DNA of 64,000 bases from contig NZ_AULK01000007.1 in NCBI RefSeq assembly GCF_000419445.1, positions 19,515 through 83,514 on the forward strand, written 5' to 3'. Positions within the stretch are counted from its first letter, which is position 1. Each line of letters starts with the position of its first letter. Both the position numbers and the translations under genes were made by a program. Below the pieces are notes generated by a model. It had not been told where the DNA came from. It was given only the letters and a program-made list of their open reading frames with translations, and ran no database searches. This stretch comes from Gryllotalpicola ginsengisoli DSM 22003 (GTDB lineage Bacteria > Actinomycetota > Actinomycetes > Actinomycetales > Microbacteriaceae). Below are positions 16,110 through 23,177 of the stretch, in pieces.

Positions 16110-17042
16110 GTGGCCATTCCGCTCGTGATCGACACCGACACCGCCGCCGACGACTGCTTCGCCCTGCTGATCGGGCTGCTCGACCCCCGGGCGGACCTGA
16201 AGGCGGTGACGATCGTCGGCGGCAACGTCGGCTTCGACCAGCAGGTGCACAACGCGCTGCTGACCATCGGCCTGGCCGGCCGCCTCGACGAGGTGCCGGT
16301 GCACATCGGCGAGCGCGACCCGCTGCACCGCGACTGGGTGAGCGCCGAAGACGTGCACGGCGACGGAGTCGGGGGTCTGCGCCGCCCCGACGACGGCCGC
16401 GGCCCCGCCGCCGAGCACGCCGTCGAGGCGCTGGTGCGCCTCGCCCGGGAGCACGCGGGCCGGCTGCGGGTGGTGGCGATCGGCCCGCTCACGAACCTCG
16501 CCCGCGCCATCCGTCTCGACCCCGGCTTCGCCCGCAACGTGGCCGCGCTCTACGTGATGGGCGGCTCGGTGAACGGCCGCGGCAACATCACGCCGGCGGC
16601 GGAGTACAACATCTACGTCGACCCCGAGGCGGCGGCCGAGGTGTTCGCCGCCGGCTTCGCCGAGCTGGTCGTCGTGCCCTGGGATCCGACGACCATCCGC
16701 GACACCGTCGTCGACGCCGGACGCCTGGCGCAGATCGCCGCGCTCGACACCGAGCTGTCGCGCTTCTTCGTGCGCGCGAACCAGGCCACCTTCGACTTCG
16801 ACTCGGCGGCCGGCATCGGCGGCTCCACGCACCCCGATTCCCTGACCACGCTGCTCGCGCTCGGCGAGCCGATCGTCACCGCCCAGGCCCGCTACCGGGT
16901 CGGCGTCGAGACCGCCGGCGAGCTGACGCGCGGCGCGACCGTCTTCGACTGGCGATCGGATGCCCCCAACGTCACCGCCGTCGAAGCGGTCGACGGCCCC
17001 GCCTTCTTCGCCTACCTGCTGCGCCTGCTCGCGAGCCGCTGA
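16110..17042 (+). CDS. Inosine/uridine-preferring nucleoside hydrolase
   Basis: A 310-aa IUNH-family protein. The N-terminal calcium-binding motif DTDTAADDC corresponds to DTDxGxDDA. The family core VVAIGPLTNLARAIRLDPGF and VMGGSVNGRGNITPAAEYNIYVDPEAA follow, with a late HPDSLTTLLAL. The enzyme hydrolyses the N-glycosidic bond of ribonucleosides for salvage. The start is GTG 16110, with AGAAT 6 nt upstream as a leaderless-type -10, although read-through from the FMN-reductase gene 21 nt upstream is also possible. Confidence 0.88.
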   Translation: MAIPLVIDTDTAADDCFALLIGLLDPRADLKAVTIVGGNVGFDQQVHNALLTIGLAGRLDEVPVHIGERDPLHRDWVSAEDVHGDGVGGLRRPDDGRGPAAEHAVEALVRLAREHAGRLRVVAIGPLTNLARAIRLDPGFARNVAALYVMGGSVNGRGNITPAAEYNIYVDPEAAAEVFAAGFAELVVVPWDPTTIRDTVVDAGRLAQIAALDTELSRFFVRANQATFDFDSAAGIGGSTHPDSLTTLLALGEPIVTAQARYRVGVETAGELTRGATVFDWRSDAPNVTAVEAVDGPAFFAYLLRLLASR

Positions 17043-17116
17043 GCGCGGCTGCCCGGCGCAGTTCGGAGCCGCCCCGAGCTGCTCGGAGCCGTTCGGAAGC
17101 GACGTCTTTTGGCGAG

Positions 17117-17173
17117 CGTTCAGATACGGGAACATTTTCTACCTCGCGTAGAAAATGTTCCCGTATCTGAACG
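17117..17173. repeat. Perfect 57-bp palindrome (26-bp arms, 5-nt loop)
   Basis: Arms 17117-17142 and 17148-17173 are exact reverse complements, with loop CTCGC. The arm begins CGTTCAGATACGGGAACATT and contains a TTTTC run, so it is far more AT-rich than the genome. It lies between the stops of two convergent genes, where a bidirectional terminator is expected, but the length and perfection exceed the other hairpins here. Confidence 0.9.
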
Positions 17174-17242
17174 TTCCGGGTAGGTGTTCCTGGGACAGCG
17201 TGAAACGCGCGCCCACTACGACCGGCGCGGGCGTCGGTGCGC

Positions 17243-18352
17243 CTAGCCCCAGACCTCGGCGGCGACGCGCACCACCTCGCGCACCTTCGCCCACTGCTCG
17301 TCCTCGGTGAGCACGTTGCCGTCCTCGGTCGAGGCGAAGCCGCACTGCGTCGACAGGGCCAGCTGCCCGAGCGGGGCGAACTCCGCGGCCTCCTCGATGC
17401 GCCGCTTCACCTCGTCGGGGTCCTCCAGGGCCCCCGACTTCGAGGTGATGAGCCCCAGCACCACGGTCTTGTCGCCCTCGGGCAGGAAGCGCAGCGGCTC
17501 GAAACCGCCGGCCCGCGCCGAGTCGTACTCGAGGAAGTACCCGTCGTACTTCGTCACCGCGAGCAGCTGCTCGGCGACGGGCTCGTAGCCGCCCGAGGCG
17601 ATCCACGTGGAGCGGAAGTTGCCGCGGCACACGTGCGTGGTCACCGTCAGGTCGGCGGGCTTGTCGGCCAGGGCGCCGTTGATGAGCGCCGCGTACCGTT
17701 CGGCGAGGCCGTCGATGCGGATGCCCCGGGCCGCCGCCTTCTCGAGCTCGTCGGCCGAGCACAGGTAGGCCCAGGCGGTGTCGTCGAACTGCAGGTAGCG
17801 GCATCCGTCGTCGTAGAACGCGCGCACGGCGTCGCGGTACGCGGCCGCGAGGTCGTCGAGCAGCTCGTCGCGGTCGGCGTACGCGCCCGTCTGGATCGCG
17901 TCCTCCTCGAGGCGGAAGTGCAGCACGGCGGGGGAGGGGATCGTCATCTTCGGCGTCACCCCCTCGCCCACGTGGTCGCGCAGGAACGCGAAATGGGCGA
18001 GCATCGGATGCTGCCGGGAGAAGCCGATGCGGTCGGTGATGCGCAGCACCTGCGGCCGGGTCTGCACCCCGGTGAACTGGATGCCGTGGTCGGAATCGAC
18101 GACGTCGACCCCGTCGAGGCCGCCGAAGAAGTCGTAGTGCCACCAGGCGCGGCGCGCCTCGCCGTCGGTGGCGAGTCGCAGCCCGGCCTCGCGCTGCTTG
18201 GCGATCAGGTCGATGATCGCGTCGTCTTCGACGGCGCGCAGCCCGGCGTCGTCGAGGCGGCCGGCCTCGTGCTCGGCGCGAGCGTGCTTCACGGACTCGG
18301 GGCGCAGGAAGCTGCCGACGATGTCGGCGCGGAACGGCGGGTTGATGCTCAT
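17243..18352 (-). CDS. MetE-C-terminal-like methyltransferase (YxjG/YxjH type)
   Basis: A 369-aa protein of the short cobalamin-independent methionine-synthase-like group. Landmarks are RADIVGSFLRPESVKHAR, LATDGEARRAWWHYDFF, CRYLQFDDTAWAYLC, the zinc-site HVCRGN and a late QCGFAST. Full-length MetE is about 750 aa. This size matches stand-alone YxjG/YxjH proteins thought to use a methyl donor and homocysteine-like thiols. The folate-binding N-terminal half is absent, so the donor is uncertain. It is transcribed alone, with the palindrome just downstream. Confidence 0.82.
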   Translation of the reverse strand: MSINPPFRADIVGSFLRPESVKHARAEHEAGRLDDAGLRAVEDDAIIDLIAKQREAGLRLATDGEARRAWWHYDFFGGLDGVDVVDSDHGIQFTGVQTRPQVLRITDRIGFSRQHPMLAHFAFLRDHVGEGVTPKMTIPSPAVLHFRLEEDAIQTGAYADRDELLDDLAAAYRDAVRAFYDDGCRYLQFDDTAWAYLCSADELEKAAARGIRIDGLAERYAALINGALADKPADLTVTTHVCRGNFRSTWIASGGYEPVAEQLLAVTKYDGYFLEYDSARAGGFEPLRFLPEGDKTVVLGLITSKSGALEDPDEVKRRIEEAAEFAPLGQLALSTQCGFASTEDGNVLTEDEQWAKVREVVRVAAEVWG

Positions 18353-18371
18353 GCCCCCACGCTAGACGACG

Positions 18372-18418
18372 AGCGCCCTCGGCCCCGGTCGTGTCGCGAA
18401 CCGGGGCGCGAGGGCGCT
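18372..18418 (-). terminator. Strong hairpin after sugar transporter gene
   Basis: Arms AGCGCCCTCGGCCCCGG (18372-18388) and CCGGGGCGCGAGGGCGCT (18401-18418) pair with a single bulge and a 12-nt loop. It lies just downstream of the transporter stop at 18431, before the metE-like start. It probably ends the transporter mRNA. Confidence 0.65.
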
Positions 18419-18430
18419 ACGTGCGGGCGA

Positions 18431-19822
18431 TCAGCGGTCGCCGCGCTCCAGGCTGAACTCGATTTCCTCGAGGCTGCGGCCTTTGGTCTCCGGGAGGATC
18501 TTGAACATGACAATGGCGCCAGCGATCGCGAACACCGCGAACGCCCAGAACAGCCCGGTGGCGCTCAGCGACGAGATGACGGTCAGCACGACGAGCGAGA
18601 TGATCAGGTCGAGGCCCCAGTGGGTGACTGTGCCGAAGCTCTGCGCCTTGCCGCGCACCCGGTTGGGCAGCACTTCGCTATTGACGAGCCAGATCGCGAT
18701 GCCGAGGCTGGCGGCGAACACGCCCTCGTAGACGATGAGGCCCGTCACCAGAAGGGCCCCGGTCGTGGTCGACTGCGGTACCAGGTAGAGCGCCCCGATG
18801 GCGGCGAGCGCGGCGGCGACGATGATCGTGCCGCCGATCAGCAGCCAGCGTCGGCCGAGCACGTCGACGAGCAGCAGCCCGAGAAGGGTGAACAGCAGGA
18901 ACGCGCCCCCGATGCCGACCGAAGACAGGATCGCTGAAGAGTCGCCGAAGCCGGCCTGCTTCAGCATCGTCGGGGCGTAGTAGAGGATCGCGTTCACCCC
19001 GGCGAGCTGGTTGGTGGCCGCAACTACGACGCCGATGATGATGCCGCGCCGCACTCCGCGGGTAGTGAACAGGGAGCGGAGGCTGACCGCGCGCTCCTCG
19101 CCGAGAGCGTGCGTGATCTCGCCGAGCTCACTCTTGGCCTCCTCGGCTGTGCGGCGAATGCGGCCGAGCACGATGCGCGCGTCATCGACGCGATTGCGGG
19201 CTGCCAGCCAGCGGGGACTCTCGGGCAGGGGGATGAGGCCGACCAACATGATGGCGGCCGGCACGGCGGCCAACCCGATCATCCACCGCCATCCCTGGAT
19301 CGGTGCGAAGGCGTAGCCGACGAGATAGGAGACGAAGATCCCGAGCGCGACGAACAGCTGGTTAAACGACACGAGGCGCCCGCGGATGCGAGCCGGAGCG
19401 ATCTCGGCGATGTACATCGGCACGACGAGCGACGATGATCCGACCGACAGCCCGAGCAGGAAGCGCGAGACGTAGATCAGCGGCAGTGCGCCGATGAGCG
19501 AGCTGCCGAGCGCGGCCAGGAGGTAAACCCCCGCCACCACCAGCAGCGTGTTGCGCCGCCCCAGGCGGTCGACCACCGGCCCGCCGCCGATCACTCCGAC
19601 GACCGCGCCTGCCAGCAGTACGGCGACGAACGCCTGCTGGCCGAACTCGCTGAGGTGGTATTCCGGCGTGACATAGAGCAACGCCGCGGAGACGATGCCC
19701 GTGTCGTAGCCGAAGAGGAGCCCGCCGAGGGCAGCCACGAAAGACGCCCAAATGACGATTCCGCCGCGGTAGGTGGAGACGGTGCGGGTAGCCGCGACCG
19801 CCGCTGAAGTCTGCGTTGACAT
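18431..19822 (-). CDS. Sugar porter, major facilitator superfamily
   Basis: A 463-aa MFS sugar:proton symporter with twelve hydrophobic segments. Family marks are FGYDTGIVSAALLY, DRLGRRNTL, PESPRWLAARNR at the end of the first six-helix half, QLAGVNAILYYAPTML in helix 7, and the C-terminal PETKGRSLEEIE. The start at 19822 (MSTQTS) has GGAGAA just upstream; an in-frame ATG at 19876 would cover the promoter. The gene is divergent from a LacI regulator, with a perfect LacI-type operator between them, so it is probably repressed in the absence of its sugar. Codon use is less GC3-rich than neighbours. Confidence 0.9.
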   Translation of the reverse strand: MSTQTSAAVAATRTVSTYRGGIVIWASFVAALGGLLFGYDTGIVSAALLYVTPEYHLSEFGQQAFVAVLLAGAVVGVIGGGPVVDRLGRRNTLLVVAGVYLLAALGSSLIGALPLIYVSRFLLGLSVGSSSLVVPMYIAEIAPARIRGRLVSFNQLFVALGIFVSYLVGYAFAPIQGWRWMIGLAAVPAAIMLVGLIPLPESPRWLAARNRVDDARIVLGRIRRTAEEAKSELGEITHALGEERAVSLRSLFTTRGVRRGIIIGVVVAATNQLAGVNAILYYAPTMLKQAGFGDSSAILSSVGIGGAFLLFTLLGLLLVDVLGRRWLLIGGTIIVAAALAAIGALYLVPQSTTTGALLVTGLIVYEGVFAASLGIAIWLVNSEVLPNRVRGKAQSFGTVTHWGLDLIISLVVLTVISSLSATGLFWAFAVFAIAGAIVMFKILPETKGRSLEEIEFSLERGDR

Positions 19823-19905
19823 CTCTTCTCCTGTACGCCGTTGTTGTGCAGGTACCCGCGCAAGGTCGCTCGGCACTGAGCCGACCGGTCCGGCCGATCC
19901 CGAGC

Positions 19906-19917
19906 GGTAACGTTACC
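19906..19917. promoter_or_regulatory. LacI-family operator palindrome
   Basis: GGTAACGTTACC is a perfect 12-bp palindrome with the central CG typical of LacI/GalR operators. It lies 84 nt upstream of the transporter start and 73 nt upstream of the LacI-family start, suited to controlling both. A GGGTAC word also lies at 19857-19852 on the minus strand. Confidence 0.75.
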
Positions 19918-19990
19918 ACCAATCTTGCGCTTTTCACCCTCTGCGGGCCTCTAAGGTGGGAACGTCCGATGGCGGAACAGGAGGAGACCC

Positions 19991-20974
19991 GTGGTGAATC
20001 TCACCGACGTGGCGCGTCGCTCGGGCTTCTCCGTGATGACGGCCTCGCGTGTCATGTCGGGTCGGGGGCCCGTCTCGGCTGCTGCCCGCGAAGCCGTGCT
20101 CACCGCAGCGGCGGAACTCGGGTACGTGCCCAACGGCGTCGCTCGTGGTCTGCGATCGAGCCGCACTGGTGTTGTCGCGCTGATCATCTCCGACATCGAG
20201 AATCCGTTCTATGCGTCGATGGCGAAAGCGGCCGAGCAGGCGCTCGCGCAGCGGCAGCTGAGACTCACCATTTCGAGCAGCGGCGAGGACACGGAACGCG
20301 AGCTCGAACTGCTTCGGGCGGTTCACGCGATGCGAGCGGATGCGCTGCTCATCACCCCGACCACAGGCAACGGCCCGGTCCTGACGCAGCTGGCCGAAGG
20401 CGGGATGCCGATCGTGCAACTCGACCGTGTCGTGCCCGATTTGGAACTGCGCCGCGTATTGCTCGACAACGCGGGAGCCGCGCGGCAGGCCGTCACACAC
20501 CTCGCCGACCATGGCCACCGCCGCATCGCACTGGTGAGCGGCCCGCAATCGATCACGACCGGCGCCGAGCGGGTCGCCGGCGCCCGCCGCGCCGCCGCGG
20601 AACGCGGACTGGAACTCGAGGTGTTCGAGGCGGCGTCCTACCTGCACGAGGGTTCGCGCGACGCCGTCGCTGCAGCGCTCGAGTGGGCCCCCACCGGGTT
20701 GGTCTCTGGCAATGGAATCGTGCTCGAGGCGTGCCTCGACGTTCTCGTGGAGCGAAGTGTGCGTGTACCGGATGCGTTGTCCCTCGTCGGCTTCGACGAC
20801 CTGCCGTGGATGCGCTGGACCGCAGCGCCGATCACGACAGTGCGCCAGAGCGTGAGCAGTATGACGGCCGCCGCCGTGGAAATGTTGTTCGCCGATCCAG
20901 GGGACGGCGGCATCGAGCGGCGGTTCGCGGGGGAGCTCGTGGTGCGTGCATCCGTCGCTGACCACCGGGAGTGA
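19991..20974 (+). CDS. LacI-family transcriptional regulator
   Basis: A 327-aa LacI/GalR regulator. The N-terminal helix-turn-helix reads NLTDVARRSGFSVMTASRVM, with hinge-helix region ELGYVPNGVARGLRSSRTG. The sugar-binding core includes LIISDIENPFYASMAKAAEQ, GHRRIALVSG and SLVGFDDLPWMRWTAAPITTVRQ. It should bind GGTAACGTTACC at 19906 and respond to a hexose or its phosphate, given the transporter and isomerase-like neighbours. GTG start after AGGAGG. A TAAGGT box lies near 19950. Confidence 0.92.
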   Translation: MVNLTDVARRSGFSVMTASRVMSGRGPVSAAAREAVLTAAAELGYVPNGVARGLRSSRTGVVALIISDIENPFYASMAKAAEQALAQRQLRLTISSSGEDTERELELLRAVHAMRADALLITPTTGNGPVLTQLAEGGMPIVQLDRVVPDLELRRVLLDNAGAARQAVTHLADHGHRRIALVSGPQSITTGAERVAGARRAAAERGLELEVFEAASYLHEGSRDAVAAALEWAPTGLVSGNGIVLEACLDVLVERSVRVPDALSLVGFDDLPWMRWTAAPITTVRQSVSSMTAAAVEMLFADPGDGGIERRFAGELVVRASVADHRE

Positions 20975-21040
20975 TCGGGGGCGGTGCCGGACTGGTATCG
21001 TCACCACCAGAAGCACCGCGAACCGTGCGAGGAGGCCGAC

Positions 21041-22081
21041 GTGACGGTGAAAGACTCCGGGGGCCCGATCGACGGGCGCCATGTCGTCGAGTTGGCGCCG
21101 AATCAGCCGGGCGCGCGCCCGTACCGCGGCGGTGCCGGCATTGCGCGGTTCCGCGGCTGCGACCCGCTCGACGACCGGCGGCCCGAGGACTTTCTTGCCT
21201 CGACGACCGAGGTGTTCACGGGCGGCGGCGTGGGGCTGACCATTCTTCCCGACGGCCGATCGTTGCGGGATGTGCTCACCGCCGACCCCGAGACGTGGTT
21301 CGGCCCCGAGCACGTGCGCCACTACGGAACGGACCCGCGGCTGCTGGTGAAGTTGCTGCACACCGGCGAGCGGCTCTTCTCTCACTTCCACCCCGCTGCC
21401 GACTTCGCGCGCGAACGCTTCGGCACCCTCAGCGGAAAGACCGAAGCATGGGCGATCCTCGACGCGCCCGCTGACGGTTATGCATTGCTGGGGTTCCAAG
21501 AGCAGGTCGACGCGGCCCGGCTGCAGGGCTGGATTGCTGACCAGGCGGTCGATGACATGCTCGCCTCAATGCGTCGCGTTCCCCTGCGGTCCGGGGACAC
21601 GCTGCTCGTGCCGGCCGGGCTCCCACACGCCATCGGGCCAGATATCACACTCGTAGAACTGCAGGAGCCCGTCGACCTGTCCATCCTGCTCGAGTACGCA
21701 CCGTTCGGCCTCGACGAGCAGGCGGCCTGGCTCGGTCTCGGGCTGGACGCGGCGCTCGAAGGGATCGACCGGAGTGTGGTCGACGAGGCGACCGTGGCAG
21801 CGCTTCGCGGCTCGGAGCCTGCGGAAGGGGCTGGCGAGCTGCCGCTTTTCCCCGAGGCTGCCGAACGGTTCTTCCGCGGTCGCCGCGTGGCGGTGCGCGA
21901 CGAGCTGCGGCTCGAGCCGGGCTACCGGGTGATCGTGGTCACCCGCGGCGAAGGCGAGATCGGCGGAACGCCGGTGCGTTCGGGTACCTGCCTGCTGGTT
22001 CCGTTCGGCGCCGGTGCGGTGCAGCTCTCAGGTGACCTCGACGCGCTCACCGCGCAGCCGCCAGTCGCGGCAGCACAGTAG
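21041..22081 (+). CDS. Class I mannose-6-phosphate isomerase-like protein
   Basis: A 346-aa cupin-type protein. The metal site is visible as LFSHFHPAADFARERFGTLSGKTEAWAIL (two His and the conserved Lys-Thr-Glu), followed by LPHAIGPDITLVELQEPVD. Such enzymes interconvert mannose 6-phosphate and fructose 6-phosphate. Sequence around the site is shorter than standard ManA, so another sugar phosphate is possible. The frame opens at 20984, but GTG 21041 with AGGAGG 6 nt upstream is the better start. Its gene follows lacI, so it is probably part of the same sugar regulon. It ends 1 nt before the next, convergent gene. Confidence 0.78.
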   Translation: MTVKDSGGPIDGRHVVELAPNQPGARPYRGGAGIARFRGCDPLDDRRPEDFLASTTEVFTGGGVGLTILPDGRSLRDVLTADPETWFGPEHVRHYGTDPRLLVKLLHTGERLFSHFHPAADFARERFGTLSGKTEAWAILDAPADGYALLGFQEQVDAARLQGWIADQAVDDMLASMRRVPLRSGDTLLVPAGLPHAIGPDITLVELQEPVDLSILLEYAPFGLDEQAAWLGLGLDAALEGIDRSVVDEATVAALRGSEPAEGAGELPLFPEAAERFFRGRRVAVRDELRLEPGYRVIVVTRGEGEIGGTPVRSGTCLLVPFGAGAVQLSGDLDALTAQPPVAAAQ

Positions 22082-22082
22082 C

Positions 22083-23081
22083 TCAGCGGCGCGCGCGGGA
22101 GGCGAGACGGATGAGCCGCACCTGCGGCGCGCTCTCGTCGAGCTCGGCCACCTGGGGCCTCGACTTCACGAAGTCGGAGAACGACCGGTACCCGAGCGCC
22201 TTCTCGCTGAAGGACGGGTCCATGCGCTTCATCTGCGTCTTCACCGCCGAGCTGTGCAGCCACTCGTCGTCGTCCTTCTCGTGGCCGATGCGCAGGGCGC
22301 GCTCGAGCAGGCGCGTGGCGTCCTCCTGCGGGTCGGATGCCTCGGGCTCCGGCTCCTCGTCCTGCTTCGGCTTGCGCGAGCGGCGGCGCGCCGGCGCCTT
22401 CTCGGGCTCCGCCTCGGGCGCTGCAGCCGGCTGCTCGGCCGGCGCCTGCGCGCCCTTCGCCCCCGCGCCCGCGTCGGCTCCGGGCGTCGTCGGCGCCGTC
22501 GTCGGCGCCTCGATGCCGGGCAGCGTGTCGTAGCTGTAGAACTCGTCGCAGGCGGCGGCCAGCGACTTCGCCGTCGCCCCCGAGACGCCGATGCCGATCA
22601 CCGAGCGGCCGAGCCGCTTGCAGCGCTGCGCGAGCGGCACGTAGTCGGAGTCGCCGGCGACGATCACCACGTGGGTGAGGTCGGGCAGGCGGAACATGTC
22701 CTCCACGGCGTCGACCGCGAGCCGGATGTCGGCGCCGTTCTTCGCATACGCGGCGGCGGGGAACAGCTGCACGAGGTCGACCGCCCGGCCGACCAGCTGG
22801 CTGCGGTAGCCGGTGTTCACCGGCGCCGACCAGTCCGCGTACGCGCGGGTGAGCACGAGCGTGCCGTAGGAGGCGGCGAAGTCGATGATCGCCCCGACGT
22901 CGACGGTCGCGGCCTCGAGCTTGCGGGCCACCTCGGCGTAGGTGCCGCGCTCGCCGGGGCCGACGCCGCGGGCGCGATCCTTGCCGAACGCGCCGCGGCC
23001 GTGCACCTGGTCGTAGCGCGAGATCACGATGTTGTCGAAGTCGAGGTACACCGCGACGCGGGCGGGCGGGGTCTCAGGCAT
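22083..23081 (-). CDS. NYN-domain RNase-like protein with C-terminal OST-HTH domain
   Basis: A 332-aa protein. Residues about 8-185 form a NYN (LabA/DUF88, PIN-like) nuclease domain with catalytic acids in VYLDFDNIVIS, KNGADIRLAVDAVE and VIVAGDSDYVPLAQRCKRLGR. A low-complexity Ala/Pro/Lys/Glu linker spans about 190-255. The C-terminal part (DDEWLHSSAVKTQMKRMDPSFSEKALGYRSFSDFVKSRP) matches the OST-HTH/LOTUS RNA-binding fold. The pairing implies an RNA-targeted nuclease. The substrate is unknown. Divergent from the LuxR regulator. Confidence 0.85.
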   Translation of the reverse strand: MPETPPARVAVYLDFDNIVISRYDQVHGRGAFGKDRARGVGPGERGTYAEVARKLEAATVDVGAIIDFAASYGTLVLTRAYADWSAPVNTGYRSQLVGRAVDLVQLFPAAAYAKNGADIRLAVDAVEDMFRLPDLTHVVIVAGDSDYVPLAQRCKRLGRSVIGIGVSGATAKSLAAACDEFYSYDTLPGIEAPTTAPTTPGADAGAGAKGAQAPAEQPAAAPEAEPEKAPARRRSRKPKQDEEPEPEASDPQEDATRLLERALRIGHEKDDDEWLHSSAVKTQMKRMDPSFSEKALGYRSFSDFVKSRPQVAELDESAPQVRLIRLASRARR

Positions 23082-23165
23082 CCGTGCCCTCTTCGTCTCG
23101 GCTGAGCATGTGCCCAGCCTAGGGGGCGGCGGCCGGGGCGGCCGCGCGCGTGGCGGGCCGGGCGG

Positions 23166-23171
23166 TACTGT
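23166..23171 (+). promoter_or_regulatory. Leaderless -10 box of LuxR-type gene
   Basis: TACTGT ends 6 nt before the GTG at 23178, so transcription would begin at the start codon. No Shine-Dalgarno is visible. Confidence 0.5.
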
Positions 23172-23177
23172 GAGCGC

